This document shows positions 36,771 through 46,474 of a stretch of 64,000 nucleotides of DNA, piece by piece. Both the position numbers and the translations under genes were made by a program. Every line of letters starts with the position of its first letter. Positions within the stretch are counted from its first letter, which is position 1. Below the pieces are notes generated by a model that worked only from the letters and a program-made list of their open reading frames with translations, had not been told where the DNA came from and did not search any database. Origin of the DNA: Oleiphilus messinensis (lineage in GTDB: Bacteria; Pseudomonadota; Gammaproteobacteria; Pseudomonadales; Oleiphilaceae); NCBI RefSeq assembly GCF_002162375.1, contig NZ_CP021425.1:2229501-2293500 (forward strand). The letters run 5' to 3'.

Positions 36771-36893
36771 ACTTGTTTTTAGCGCCGAAGCTGTCGTGTT
36801 TTTGCCCGTGTTTAGCCAGTTTATTCAAGTTTGCTCCCTTTGTTTCTTTGTACACTGAGTTGAACTTAACAAACCAAGATAGAGGTATCACCT

Positions 36894-37691
36894 ATGGGGG
36901 CGCAAAAACAAATGACATTTCTGGCTAAATCAAATGCTACGCAAGTGCAATCGAAGAAAAGTGGCGTTCTGCAGGTCGAGGATTTATCTGCTTATTTGAG
37001 AACCTCAACCATGATCGACTTTCAACACCCGGCGATACAGCAATTAGTTAATGACAAAGGCTGGCGAAACCTTAACGAATATGAGGCCATTGGCGAAGTT
37101 TACTATTTTGTCAGGGACACCATTAAGTTTGGCTATAACCGTGATGATACGCTGAAGGCCAGTGAGGTGTTGCATGATGGATACGGTCAGTGCAACACAA
37201 AAGGCACACTATTGATGGCTCTATTTCGGGCAATTGGTGTACCTGCCCGGTTTCATGGATTCACGATTGATAATCAGCTGCAAAAAGGGGCGATACCGAA
37301 GTATCTCTTTTTATTTGCGCCTGAGCGGATTATCCACAGTTGGGTGGAGATTTTCTTTGAAGGCCAATGGCTGGACATTGAGGGTTATATCATTGATCAG
37401 CGATACCTGGCGCAAATTCAGGCTCGATTTGCAGATCAATGTGATGGGTTCAGTGGTTATGGTATTGCGACAAACTGCCTTGCGAAACCGTCCAACGAGT
37501 GGCGGGGACAGAGCAACTATATTCAGCGGGATGGTATCGTTGATGACTTTGGCACTTATGTTGATCCGGATTCGTTTTATGGGCAAATAGGCACCAACCT
37601 GAGGGGCATCAAAAAATGGTTGTTCCGCTATGTGTTACGGCATTTGATGAATCGAAATGTCCGGTGCATTAGAAAACGGGGTCTGAAATAG
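36894..37691 (+). CDS. Transglutaminase-like cysteine protein
   Basis: The 265-residue protein has a transglutaminase/protease-like catalytic triad: Cys100 in YGQCNTKGTLLMALFRAIGV, His148 in IHSWVEIFF and Asp161 in WLDIEGY. This is the core of microbial transglutaminase-like hydrolases. No signal peptide is seen, so it is probably cytosolic. The substrate is unknown. It is a single gene with its own spacer upstream. The ATG follows GAGGT at 8 nt. Confidence 0.8.
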   Translation: MGAQKQMTFLAKSNATQVQSKKSGVLQVEDLSAYLRTSTMIDFQHPAIQQLVNDKGWRNLNEYEAIGEVYYFVRDTIKFGYNRDDTLKASEVLHDGYGQCNTKGTLLMALFRAIGVPARFHGFTIDNQLQKGAIPKYLFLFAPERIIHSWVEIFFEGQWLDIEGYIIDQRYLAQIQARFADQCDGFSGYGIATNCLAKPSNEWRGQSNYIQRDGIVDDFGTYVDPDSFYGQIGTNLRGIKKWLFRYVLRHLMNRNVRCIRKRGLK

Positions 37692-37778
37692 GTCTCCGCT
37701 GAATTCGACTAAACTGAAGTGAATATGAAACGTCATCAGACGCAGTACTCAAATACAATGTAGATCTAGGGAGTACAA

Positions 37779-38282
37779 ATGAGCATCAAAATTCAGGTAC
37801 TTAAAACGGATATAACCACCTTGGACGTGGATGCAATTGTCAATGCCGCGAACAATTCACTTTTGGGTGGCGGGGGCGTGGATGGCGCTATTCATCGGGC
37901 TGCGGGCCCGGACTTGTTGGTGGAGTGTCGTGGGCTAAGAGGTTGTGAGACCGGGCAGGCGAAAATCACCAAAGGATACCGTTTACCTTCTCGGTTTGTT
38001 ATCCATACCGTCGGACCGGTCTGGTCAGGCGGGCGACAGAATGAGCCTGAATTATTGCGCAGTTGTTATGAGAGTTCGTTGCGTCTGGCGGAGAAACATG
38101 AGCTCGAAAGTATTGCGTTTCCTGCGATCAGCTGTGGGGTCTATGGTTATCCCATTACCCAAGCGGCAAGTATTGCCATAAGTACAGTCCGGGCGTTCGG
38201 TCAAACAGCAATCAAATTGGAGAGAGTGGTCTTTGCCTGTTTTGGTGATGATGTGTTCAATGCGTTGGCAAAGCTGGTTTAA
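37779..38282 (+). CDS. Macro-domain O-acetyl-ADP-ribose deacetylase (YmdB type)
   Basis: The 167-residue protein is a single macro domain with the ADP-ribose-binding motifs [50 protein letters not shown] and [13 protein letters not shown]. Enzymes of this group hydrolyse O-acetyl-ADP-ribose and remove ADP-ribose from acidic residues. The ATG follows GGGAG. No partner ADP-ribosyltransferase or sirtuin is adjacent. Confidence 0.92.
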   Translation: MSIKIQVLKTDITTLDVDAIVNAANNSLLGGGGVDGAIHRAAGPDLLVECRGLRGCETGQAKITKGYRLPSRFVIHTVGPVWSGGRQNEPELLRSCYESSLRLAEKHELESIAFPAISCGVYGYPITQAASIAISTVRAFGQTAIKLERVVFACFGDDVFNALAKLV

Positions 38283-38453
38283 GGTCTTAAATTTGACCTG
38301 GGACAGTAAAATTAGTGGTTCGAGACGATGGATATACCCCTGAGGCGGTAGAAAAAAAGAATCATGACCATATAATTTTATACAATACCTATAAATAAAC
38401 TTTAGTGATCGATCTTGATTGCGTACACGCCGTAATTCGTTAGGAGAAACTGA

Positions 38454-39356
38454 ATGACAACCCCTCAGCCAGGCATTTTTGTGGAAGGCAGCCGGTTTGG
38501 CCAGTTTATGGAATATACAATTAAAGCGGGAGTCGCACTCAGTGAGATTCGCGCGGATCTGGATCGTATTGTCCATTCCGGCCCTCGCTCGGTAAATCTG
38601 GTTGCAACCTTTGGCTATAACCTCTGGCGTTTGCTGAATCCGGAGGCAATTCCTGAAGGGTTTCGCAGCTTTGAAACCCTGAAAGACGATAACGGAGAGG
38701 TCGTTATCCCGTCTACTCAAGGTGATATTATGCTTTGGGTGCATTCTGATGAGCATGACGATTTGGTGGATGCGGTCATTCGTATTAACGAGTTGATGGG
38801 GCAGATCGCGACCTTGCAAACCGATGTTTCTACTTTCGTGTACCGTGATTCCCGTGATCTTACGGGTTTTGTGGATGGCTCTGCCAATCCTAAAGGCGAT
38901 GACCGATTGCCTGTGGCGTTGATTCCCGATGGTGAGGCAGGGGCATCTGGTAGCTTTGTGTTGAGTCAGAAGTGGAACCACAATCTTCAAGAATTCAACA
39001 AATTGAATGTGCCCGAGCAGGAAGGCGTTATTGGCAGAACCAAGTCGGACAGTATCGAGCTGGAAGGCGATGAAATGCCGCCAACATCTCATGTCAGCCG
39101 AACTGATTTCAAGGAAAACGGTAAAGCGTACAAGCTCTACCGTCGAAGCATGCCGTTTGCGGACGGTCACCAGAAAGGTTTGTATTTTGTGGCATTCTCC
39201 TGTGAGCTGGAGCGTTATGATGTGCTATTAAATCGAATGGTGGGTCATTGGCAGGATGGTTTGAAAGACCGGCTGATGGAGTTCACCAAGGCAGAAAAAT
39301 CATCTTTTTGGTTTGCGCCTTCGATGGATGACCTTTCCGCAGCGTTGCAGCGTTAA
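38454..39356 (+). CDS. Dye-decolorising (DyP-type) haem peroxidase
   Basis: The 300-residue protein has the DyP signature GFVDGSANP (about residues 139-147, catalytic Asp of GxxDG), a probable haem ligand in TSHVSRTDF (His about 213), and FVAFSCELERYD near the C-terminus. DyP peroxidases oxidise phenolic and dye substrates with hydrogen peroxide; bacterial members are cytosolic or packaged in encapsulins. No encapsulin gene is adjacent and no clear encapsulin-targeting tail is seen. A frame of 372 codons antisense to it is a shadow. The ATG follows AGGAG. Confidence 0.92.
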   Translation: MTTPQPGIFVEGSRFGQFMEYTIKAGVALSEIRADLDRIVHSGPRSVNLVATFGYNLWRLLNPEAIPEGFRSFETLKDDNGEVVIPSTQGDIMLWVHSDEHDDLVDAVIRINELMGQIATLQTDVSTFVYRDSRDLTGFVDGSANPKGDDRLPVALIPDGEAGASGSFVLSQKWNHNLQEFNKLNVPEQEGVIGRTKSDSIELEGDEMPPTSHVSRTDFKENGKAYKLYRRSMPFADGHQKGLYFVAFSCELERYDVLLNRMVGHWQDGLKDRLMEFTKAEKSSFWFAPSMDDLSAALQR

Positions 39357-39361
39357 GCGCG

Positions 39362-39386
39362 AGCAGACTTAGGGTCTGCTGACCTT
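39362..39386 (+). terminator. Terminator downstream of the DyP peroxidase gene
   Basis: AGCAGAC and GTCTGCT form a 7-bp stem around TTAGG and are followed by GACCTTTTT. It overlaps the stop codon of the convergent kinase gene. Confidence 0.65.
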
Positions 39387-42300
39387 TTTGGATACCATTG
39401 CGCGCAGGGCGGCGGGTTTTACCGGTTTGTTCAGAAACTGGTAGCCCCTGCTCAATGTTTCCTGCTTCAATTCATCGGCAGTCACAGCAGTGACTAGAAT
39501 TCCCGGAATCCGTGGACTTCGTTGACTGTTGAGGTTATCCAGAACATCGAGCCCGTTTTCATCGTTATCCAACTGATAATCTGCCAGAATGATCTCCGGT
39601 GTGAAATGGCGCAGGCGATCTTGAGCTTCGGTCAGGCTCATTGCTGTTTGCACCTCGCAGTGCCATCCCTGGAGCAGTGCTTTCAAGCCGTTCAGTATGT
39701 GAGCATCATTGTCGATGCACAAAACTCGGAGGTTTTCGATGCTGCCAGGTATGCGCGCTTCGATTGTGGGTTTAATTTCTGCACTGAGTTGACCGTAAGG
39801 CACTGTGACTGAGAACACACTGCCTTTGCCCAGCCAGGATTGGACTTCGACGGGGTGGTGCAAAACATGGCTGATTCTATCCACTATTGCTAAGCCCAGT
39901 CCGAGACCTTTCTTGTCCTGATTTCGGTTCAGGCGTTTAAACTCCTCAAAAATTTGTGTCAGTTGATCCTCCGGAATACCCGTCCCGGTGTCCCATACCT
40001 GAATCTTCAGATTATTTTGTTGTCGTCGGCAACCCAGCACAATGCGACCGGACTGGGTGTAGCGACAGGCGTTGGACAGCAGGTTTTGAATCAAGCGACG
40101 CAGCAGTTGTAAATCGCTCCGGACAACAGCAGAGGAATGAATAACATGGAGTGTCAGGTTCTTCTCGGCAGCGATTGCTGAAAACTCCGCATCCAGTGGT
40201 CGCAATAGATCGGTAACGGTAAACGCACTGAATTGAGGTTCCAGTACGCCTGCATCCAGTTTGGATATATCCAGCAAAGTGTTGAGGATTTCTTCTGCTG
40301 CGGATAGTGAGCTGTCAATGTGGGCCAGCAGCTCTCTTTGCTCTTCCGGACAGTCTTCTTTTGCCTGAAGTGCAGATGAAAACAATCGTGCAGCGTTCAA
40401 CGGTTGTAATAGATCGTGACTGGCCGATGCCAGGAAGCGAGTTTTGCTCTGGTTTGCCTGCTCGGCTACGGCTTTTGCCTTGCTCAGCTGTGAGTTCAGA
40501 TAGGATAGTTCATTGGTTCGTTCTGTTACACGCTGTTCCAGATAAATGTTCGATTCTTTTAAGGCCTGTTCTGTTTTCCGCATTCGCGTAATGTCGGCGA
40601 ATGTTGTAACGAAGCCCCCACCGGCGGTGGGCGTGCCCTGGATCAAGAGTACGCTACCATCGGGCCGCTCCCGCTCGTATTCATGGGTTTCCGAGGTTTG
40701 CATCAGTTCGATCCGGTTTCTGATGAGTTCATCGATCTTTTCACTGGGTATACCGGCCAGGATCAGGTTGAATCGAACCAGATCTGCAATAGGGCGCCCG
40801 ACTCGGACAAAACCTTTGGGGTAATTGAACAGCTCCAGATAGCGTTGGTTCCAGGCAACGAGTCGCTGTTGATTATCGACTACACTGATGCCCAGGCTGA
40901 TGTTCTCGATAGCGGATTGTAAAAGATCCCGGTTAAACTGCATGACCTGGGAGGCTTCATCGACGATGCTGACCACATCTTCGATTTGCATGTCACGACC
41001 TTTCAGGGTTGAATCCAGAACTACCCGCGCGGTTGAGGATCCGATTACACTGGCGAGCTGGCTTTCAATGTAGCGGAGTAGCTCTCTTGTGGCTTTTTTT
41101 CCAGGGCTCAATCGGGTGAGGAAGCGTCGTTCGTAGTAATCAAGAATACTTTGTGCTTTTTCGGGGCCAAGAAATCGCTCTGCGACAGCTTGCAGGTCAC
41201 GAACGGTTGCTTCACCGACCAGCTCATCTTCATGAGCAGAATGATCTGATTCCTGAAAAAATGCGGCAACCTGAATACGCTCTCTTACTTTTTGTCGGGT
41301 GAACATGGAAAAAATAATATAGCAGAGGGTATTGAGGCCGAGACTCCAGATCATGCCTTGGGTTACCCGACTGGATTCACTGATATCCTCGGATTGACTA
41401 ACCCAGTTTAAAGGTGTACTGACGCCAAACTCGAAAACTTCCGCGGGGACCCGGTCTGCAAGCGCCAATGTGGGCAGCAAGAGCGTGATAAACCAAACGG
41501 TGAACCCGACCAGAATGCCAATCATCGCTCCCTGATAATTCCCTTGGCGCCAAGTCGCCCCGCCAATCAATGCCGGCGCAAACTGGGCGGCGGCCGCAAA
41601 TGACAACAGACCAAATGAGGTGAGCGTGGCATGTGCTGCGGCGATTCGGTAGAAGCCATAGGCGCAAAGCAAAATAATCAGTATGGCCACCCGGCGGGTT
41701 GCAATCAGCAGGGGACCAAGATCTCTGCGTTTTTTTAAACGTTCGCCAAAAAGTGTGAGCAGTCCTGGAATCACAATTTCATTACACACCATCGTACTTA
41801 ACGTGACGGCAGATACAATTACCATGGCTGTTGCTGCAGAGCCCCCACCGATGAAAGCCAGAATACTTAACCATGAGGGGCCATTTTGCATCGGCACACT
41901 GAGTACAAATGTGTCTGTATTCATTTCTCCCAGTGGAAAAGTCAGCATGCCTGCGGCGGCGATCGGAATCACAAAAATACTGATCAGTACCAGATAGATT
42001 GGCATTAACCAGCGTGCCACGTTCATGTCTTTCGCGTCGTAATTTTCAACCACGGTGACATGAAACTGCCGCGGCAGGCAGATAATTGCACACATCGCGA
42101 TCAGGGTTTGGGTTAGAAAGGTCGTTGCGTCGACGTTCTGTACCACAAAGGATTCGACGCTGATTTTCTGTGAAAGCTGAAGGAAAATGTCATCCATACC
42201 CTGATAAAGGAAATAGCAAACAAATATACCCACCGCTAAAAAGGCCACGAGTTTGATAATGGACTCCAGGGCGATTGCCTGCATCATGCCTTGGTGGTGT

Positions 42301-42863
42301 TCTGTTGCTTCGATGTGTCGGGTGCCAAATAGCAGCGCAAACAGCGCCATGAGCAAGGCGCTGTACCACGCCGGATCTACGCCAACGGGAACCTGTTGAA
42401 TATTGATTCCGGTTGAGCCCGTTGTTAAAAGGCTGTAACTCATTGCGACCGCTTTTAACTGGAGCGCAATGTAAGGCAGTATGCCAATCGTAGCAATGGT
42501 GGTGACCATCACAGCAAGCAATTGGGACTTGCCGTATCGGGAGGCAATGAAGTCGGCGATGGATGTGATATTTTGTCTTTTGCTCATATTGATGATGCGT
42601 TGAATGAGCGGCGTGAAGAAAATGATAAAAAGAAATGGCCCCAGGTAGATTGGCAGAAACCCGATTCCCTCGTTTGTTGCTCGACCAACTGCACCGTAAA
42701 ATGTCCAGGACGTGCAGTATACCGCAAGGGATAGGCTGTAAACTGTGGCGCGATACAGTGGCCGTGTGGGGAGTGAAGCCATTTTGTCGCCATAATAAGC
42801 TGCCATAAAAAGGGCCAGCGCATAGAAGACGGATATCCCGATCAAAATCCAGCCCGGTATCAT
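39369..42863 (-). CDS. SSF-type hybrid sensor histidine kinase (CbrA-like)
   Basis: The 1164-residue protein starts with a sodium:solute-symporter-like membrane domain of about 12-13 segments (residues about 1-500), then a STAC-like linker, a PAS domain (about 640-760, GISVVDNQQRLVAWNQRYLE), a coiled-coil, a HisKA domain with FLASASHDLLQPLNAARL, an ATPase domain (LLSNACRYTQSGRI, DTGTGIPEDQ, GLGLGLAI) and a C-terminal receiver (VLCIDNDAHILNGLKALLQG, phospho-acceptor in ILADYQLDNDENGLD). CbrA-like sensors link nutrient uptake to catabolic regulation. A separate response-regulator partner is not adjacent. The symporter part may bind or move a substrate; which one is unknown. Confidence 0.88.
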   Translation of the reverse strand: MIPGWILIGISVFYALALFMAAYYGDKMASLPTRPLYRATVYSLSLAVYCTSWTFYGAVGRATNEGIGFLPIYLGPFLFIIFFTPLIQRIINMSKRQNITSIADFIASRYGKSQLLAVMVTTIATIGILPYIALQLKAVAMSYSLLTTGSTGINIQQVPVGVDPAWYSALLMALFALLFGTRHIEATEHHQGMMQAIALESIIKLVAFLAVGIFVCYFLYQGMDDIFLQLSQKISVESFVVQNVDATTFLTQTLIAMCAIICLPRQFHVTVVENYDAKDMNVARWLMPIYLVLISIFVIPIAAAGMLTFPLGEMNTDTFVLSVPMQNGPSWLSILAFIGGGSAATAMVIVSAVTLSTMVCNEIVIPGLLTLFGERLKKRRDLGPLLIATRRVAILIILLCAYGFYRIAAAHATLTSFGLLSFAAAAQFAPALIGGATWRQGNYQGAMIGILVGFTVWFITLLLPTLALADRVPAEVFEFGVSTPLNWVSQSEDISESSRVTQGMIWSLGLNTLCYIIFSMFTRQKVRERIQVAAFFQESDHSAHEDELVGEATVRDLQAVAERFLGPEKAQSILDYYERRFLTRLSPGKKATRELLRYIESQLASVIGSSTARVVLDSTLKGRDMQIEDVVSIVDEASQVMQFNRDLLQSAIENISLGISVVDNQQRLVAWNQRYLELFNYPKGFVRVGRPIADLVRFNLILAGIPSEKIDELIRNRIELMQTSETHEYERERPDGSVLLIQGTPTAGGGFVTTFADITRMRKTEQALKESNIYLEQRVTERTNELSYLNSQLSKAKAVAEQANQSKTRFLASASHDLLQPLNAARLFSSALQAKEDCPEEQRELLAHIDSSLSAAEEILNTLLDISKLDAGVLEPQFSAFTVTDLLRPLDAEFSAIAAEKNLTLHVIHSSAVVRSDLQLLRRLIQNLLSNACRYTQSGRIVLGCRRQQNNLKIQVWDTGTGIPEDQLTQIFEEFKRLNRNQDKKGLGLGLAIVDRISHVLHHPVEVQSWLGKGSVFSVTVPYGQLSAEIKPTIEARIPGSIENLRVLCIDNDAHILNGLKALLQGWHCEVQTAMSLTEAQDRLRHFTPEIILADYQLDNDENGLDVLDNLNSQRSPRIPGILVTAVTADELKQETLSRGYQFLNKPVKPAALRAMVSKKVSRP

Positions 42864-43026
42864 AATCCTCTCTCTTGGTCGGTAAATTTTTTCTGGTCGG
42901 TCAAAGCAGCGAGATTGTTCAACGTTTTAGTGCTGAGCGCAATTACTCATACGTCTTACTATAGATGAGTTTGGTGATTTAAAAGTCTAAAAATGGGGAG
43001 TCCGGAGCAGTGTAAGGGGGGGCTGA

Positions 43027-43048
43027 TAGCCCTGGCAGAGCAGGGCTA
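43027..43048. terminator. 8-bp hairpin downstream of the CaCA antiporter gene
   Basis: TAGCCCTG-GCAGAG-CAGGGCTA is a perfect hairpin 33 nt beyond the stop of the minus-strand antiporter gene. It lacks a T run in either direction, so its role as a terminator is uncertain. Confidence 0.35.
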
Positions 43049-43080
43049 TATGATGTTCCAGCTGTATTAACCTTCAGGCA

Positions 43081-44085
43081 TCAGGATATTAATGGCACGG
43101 ACTGGGTGGCAGAGTAGACCAAATAACTGCTGTATGCGGTAAACGCGATCAGTAACAAGCTGGCTTCAACACGATTAATTCGGCCCTCGCGTTTGAAACC
43201 GTATGCCATGGCCAGTAATGACAGGGTCAGTCCCATCATAACCGGCCAGTCTCGAGTCAAAACCTCGCTCGGAACAGGGTGCAAGGGGGATATTACAGCG
43301 GCAATGCCCACCACAGCCAGAATATTAAACATGTTTGAGCCCACCACATTACCAATTGCAATATCGTGCTCACCCTTTCGCGCTGCGGCAATTGAAGCCG
43401 CTAACTCCGGTAGTGATGTACCGAGCGCGACGATGGTTAACCCGATAATCAGGCTGCTCACACCGAGCCCCTCTGCAATCGTTACGGCACCAAACACCAG
43501 CATCCGAGAGCTTACGACCAGTAACGCGAGTCCGACAATTAACCATAGAACGCCCTGCTTGAGTGTCATCGTGTTTTCTTCGAGTACTTCGTCTACCTCG
43601 GTTTGCAGGTGGTCATCCTCCACAGATGGTGCGGGGGCTCGCATTGCGCTGAAAATGGACCAGCCGATGACACTGAAGAAGCCGGTAAGCAGAATAATTG
43701 CTTCCCAGCGTTGGATATTATTATCCAGTAGAAATAAACCGAGAAGAAGACTGATGCCCAACAGCATCGGGAGTTCTTTGCGTACAATTCCAGAATGTAC
43801 GGTCAGGGGAATGAGTAAAGCGGTTATACCGAGAATCAAACCGGTGTTGACGATATTCGAACCGAGTGCATTACCCAGTGCCAGTTCAGGGTTTCCATCT
43901 AACGCGGCCATTGCCGAGACGACCATCTCGGGCGCAGAGGTGCCAAATCCGACAATGACTATACCGATGAGCAAGCTGGGCATGCCCAAATGTTTTGCTG
44001 TGGCTGCTGCGCCGTCAACAAAACGGTCTGCGCTCCAGATTAGCAACAAAAATCCAACTAGAATGGCTAGAGATGCAATTAGCAT
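43081..44085 (-). CDS. Calcium/sodium antiporter, CaCA family (YrbG-like)
   Basis: The product of about 334 residues has ten to eleven membrane segments and the two alpha-repeat signatures of the CaCA superfamily: IVIVGFGTSAPEMVVSAMAA with LGNALGSNIVNTGLI, and LTIVALGTSLPELAASIAAA with IGNVVGSNMFNILAV. A hydrophilic loop in the middle (about residues 160-190) separates the halves. It exchanges a cation, commonly calcium, for sodium or protons in the inner membrane. ATG 44085 is chosen because GAGGT lies 5-9 nt upstream. A manganese-type riboswitch precedes it, so the ion handled may be manganese. Confidence 0.88.
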   Translation of the reverse strand: MLIASLAILVGFLLLIWSADRFVDGAAATAKHLGMPSLLIGIVIVGFGTSAPEMVVSAMAALDGNPELALGNALGSNIVNTGLILGITALLIPLTVHSGIVRKELPMLLGISLLLGLFLLDNNIQRWEAIILLTGFFSVIGWSIFSAMRAPAPSVEDDHLQTEVDEVLEENTMTLKQGVLWLIVGLALLVVSSRMLVFGAVTIAEGLGVSSLIIGLTIVALGTSLPELAASIAAARKGEHDIAIGNVVGSNMFNILAVVGIAAVISPLHPVPSEVLTRDWPVMMGLTLSLLAMAYGFKREGRINRVEASLLLIAFTAYSSYLVYSATQSVPLIS

Positions 44086-44327
44086 AGTGACCTCATTTTT
44101 TAAAACCGAAGCATCCGGTGATGTAAGCGTTATGGATGTGCGGTGAACGAGGTGGGCAATTAACATTCACTAAGACACAACCACCCCCCACCTCGGACGA
44201 GTGTATGTGCCTTAGGTCTTGTCAATCCCGGAGGACATGATCACCACAGGCCATCGGCCCGGAGACTGTTGATGATCATCTCATTTTGATATGAGAGACT
44301 ACTCCCCTAAAGTCGGTAGCCAGTATA
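44085..44327 (-). promoter_or_regulatory. yybP-ykoY (manganese) riboswitch leader of the CaCA antiporter
   Basis: Read on the minus strand, a TATACT -10 box (44327-44322) is followed by the aptamer 44312-44208. Its P1 stem is CTTTAGG / CCTAAGG (one wobble), the conserved GGGGAGTAG follows the 5' strand and GACAAGACC precedes the 3' strand, as in the yybP-ykoY class that binds Mn2+. Downstream, CGAGGTGGG (44195-44187) pairs perfectly with CCCACCTCG (44156-44148). The latter can also pair with the GAGGT ribosome binding site just before the ATG at 44085, giving a ready translational switch. The aptamer identity rests on the conserved core and not on a covariance search. Confidence 0.8.
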
Positions 44328-44521
44328 AAGAGGTTAATGAGGAAAAGCTATAATCGCTATCGGTTTAATATCAAGGCTAACGAAAAATTAATGCAGGTAG
44401 GCTTAAGCCGTCTGGATCGCACTGTTACTATGAAATGGTGTCTTTAAAAACTGTGGTGTCCAGGAACCCGGTTTTAACAATGGGTTAAGCTTGATTGTGG
44501 CAACAGGAGTGAAAAGTTAAC

Positions 44522-46474
44522 GTGATTACCGAGTCGTCCCTTCCGTTTTTGATTGCGGGCCCCATTTTGAGGCGGATCACCACTGACATGTTCAGCTGTT
44601 TTTTGGTCATTCGGCAGCCCGCTTCCATCCGCTTCACTTTGTTTCAGAATAACCGCACTTTGCTGCAGAAAATATTGTCCGATCAAGAAACGGGGGCGTT
44701 GCAACTGGGGCGTCAGGCTTTCGCCTATCTGATTCAGATCCGACTTTCTGATCCGATACCAACGGGGGTGTTGCTTGAATACGATTTTGAGTTTCAATCG
44801 GGAAAGGACGCTGGGGCGGGGGGCACTGGGGCGAATTGGGTTTCTGTGACGCAGTTGTGCCCGGATCTGTGCTATGAGGGCATGACCCGACTCAATTTCT
44901 GTCTTAATTCCACGCTTTCAGATGTGGTTCACGGCTCTTGCCGTAAGCCTCATTTTCCCGGTAAAGATGCATTGCCGTTGCTTGATGATCTACTTGCCAA
45001 TAGCCTGCAGCGCGACGTTGATGGCGATGTTCTCGAGATTCGGGATCGACCGGATTTGTTGTTGATGAGTGGTGATCAGATCTATGCCGATGATGTTGCT
45101 GGGCCCATGCTGGCTGCAATCCATGAGGTCATCGCGCTTCTGGGATTGCCTGACGAGCGTTGGCACGGTGCGACAGTAAATAGTGCTGCTGAGCTTTATC
45201 GACATTCGAATTGCTATTATGAGCGGGAGCAATTGCTGCCCCGTAACGAAGCATCTGAAGCTGTAGTCCAGCGCTTGTTCAAAGGTGCCCGAAAACCGAT
45301 TTTTACGTCTGCGTCTGCAAAGAATCACCTGATTTCACTTTCGGAGGTGATTGCGATGTATCTCCTGGTGTGGTCACCGGCGCTGTGGTCGAAGCTGAAG
45401 CTGAGCGATACCGGAATAGCGCAGGCTTATCGAGCAGTATTTGCTGCGGAAAAACAACCCATCCAGGATTTTCAAGCAAACCTGAAGGCGGTTCACCGTG
45501 CGTTAGCCCATATTCCCGTCTATATGATTTTTGATGATCATGATGTGACGGATGATTGGAATCTGACGCGTGGCTGGGAGGAAACGGCGTACCAACACCC
45601 CTTTTCGAGAAGAATCATCGGTAACGCTTTGGTGGGGTATCTTATTTTTCAGGGGTGGGGGAATGATCCCGACCGGTTTAAAAATTTAATGCCGGGTTTG
45701 CAGTTATTGATGTCGAGTCACCAGCCCGATGGCGTGCTCGCTAAACCCGAGCATGATGAGTTTATCAATAAACTGTTAGATTGGTCTGATTGGCACTATC
45801 AAATCGCGGTCACTCCGAAAATATTGGTGCTCGACACGCGCACCCATCGATGGCGTTCTGAGCGAAGTGAAAATCGACCTTCAGGGTTGATGGACTGGGA
45901 AACGCTTTCAGATTTGCAACAAGAGCTTATTAATCATGAAACCGTGATTATGGTTTCTGCAGCACCGGTCTACGGCGTCAAATTTATTGAGGCGATCCAG
46001 AAAATATTCGTGTTATTTGGCCAGGCATTGATGGTAGATGCAGAAAATTGGATGGCGCACCCGGGCGCGGCCAATGTTATGTTGAATATTTTTCGACACC
46101 CCAAAACGCCCCAACATTTTTTAATCCTGTCCGGTGATGTCCATTATTCTTTCTTTTATAGTGTGCGTTTGCGCAGGCAACAGCGAGGCCCGAAAATTTC
46201 TCAAATCACATCGAGCGGGATCAAAAATGAGTTCCCGGACAAGCTGCTTCAATTCTTTATTCACTTAAATCGTGCGCTTTATGGTCCCCGTTCACCTTTA
46301 AACTGGTTCACACGTCGTCGCCGAATGACGATTAGAGCGCATCAAACTCGAGAGGCGAATCCTCGAGAAGTGGTCAACCAAAGTTGCCTCGGCCGTTTAC
46401 GTCTGGGTCATGAAGGGGCAGAAGTGACGGCTCAATTATTGCTCAACGATGGTGAGGTGATTGAGTTTGATTAG
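44522..46474 (+). CDS. PhoD-like metallophosphatase / alkaline phosphatase D-like protein
   Basis: The 650-residue protein carries the PhoD metallophosphoesterase motifs LLLMSGDQIYADD (about residues 178-190), MIFDDHDVTDDWN (about 336) and LILSGDVHYSF (about 533). There is no signal peptide, so a cytosolic or unusual location is likely, in contrast to secreted PhoD. The start is GTG with AGGAG about 14 nt upstream; a shorter form from ATG 44588 would lose the family-like N-terminus LPFLIAGPILRR. Substrate could be a phosphodiester or phosphomonoester. It stands alone between the antiporter and the monooxygenase cluster. Confidence 0.82.
   Translation: MITESSLPFLIAGPILRRITTDMFSCFLVIRQPASIRFTLFQNNRTLLQKILSDQETGALQLGRQAFAYLIQIRLSDPIPTGVLLEYDFEFQSGKDAGAGGTGANWVSVTQLCPDLCYEGMTRLNFCLNSTLSDVVHGSCRKPHFPGKDALPLLDDLLANSLQRDVDGDVLEIRDRPDLLLMSGDQIYADDVAGPMLAAIHEVIALLGLPDERWHGATVNSAAELYRHSNCYYEREQLLPRNEASEAVVQRLFKGARKPIFTSASAKNHLISLSEVIAMYLLVWSPALWSKLKLSDTGIAQAYRAVFAAEKQPIQDFQANLKAVHRALAHIPVYMIFDDHDVTDDWNLTRGWEETAYQHPFSRRIIGNALVGYLIFQGWGNDPDRFKNLMPGLQLLMSSHQPDGVLAKPEHDEFINKLLDWSDWHYQIAVTPKILVLDTRTHRWRSERSENRPSGLMDWETLSDLQQELINHETVIMVSAAPVYGVKFIEAIQKIFVLFGQALMVDAENWMAHPGAANVMLNIFRHPKTPQHFLILSGDVHYSFFYSVRLRRQQRGPKISQITSSGIKNEFPDKLLQFFIHLNRALYGPRSPLNWFTRRRRMTIRAHQTREANPREVVNQSCLGRLRLGHEGAEVTAQLLLNDGEVIEFD

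Noticed and set aside
38052-39170. A 372-codon open frame on the minus strand opposite the DyP peroxidase and macro-domain genes
   Set aside because: It is fully antisense to two well-identified genes, has no recognisable domain and no ribosome binding site; codon bias in the opposite strand explains it.
43193-44146. A 317-codon plus-strand frame opposite the CaCA antiporter
   Set aside because: It overlaps nearly the whole antiporter gene, its product is low-complexity and Ser/Thr/Pro-rich, and the minus-strand protein has clear family motifs.
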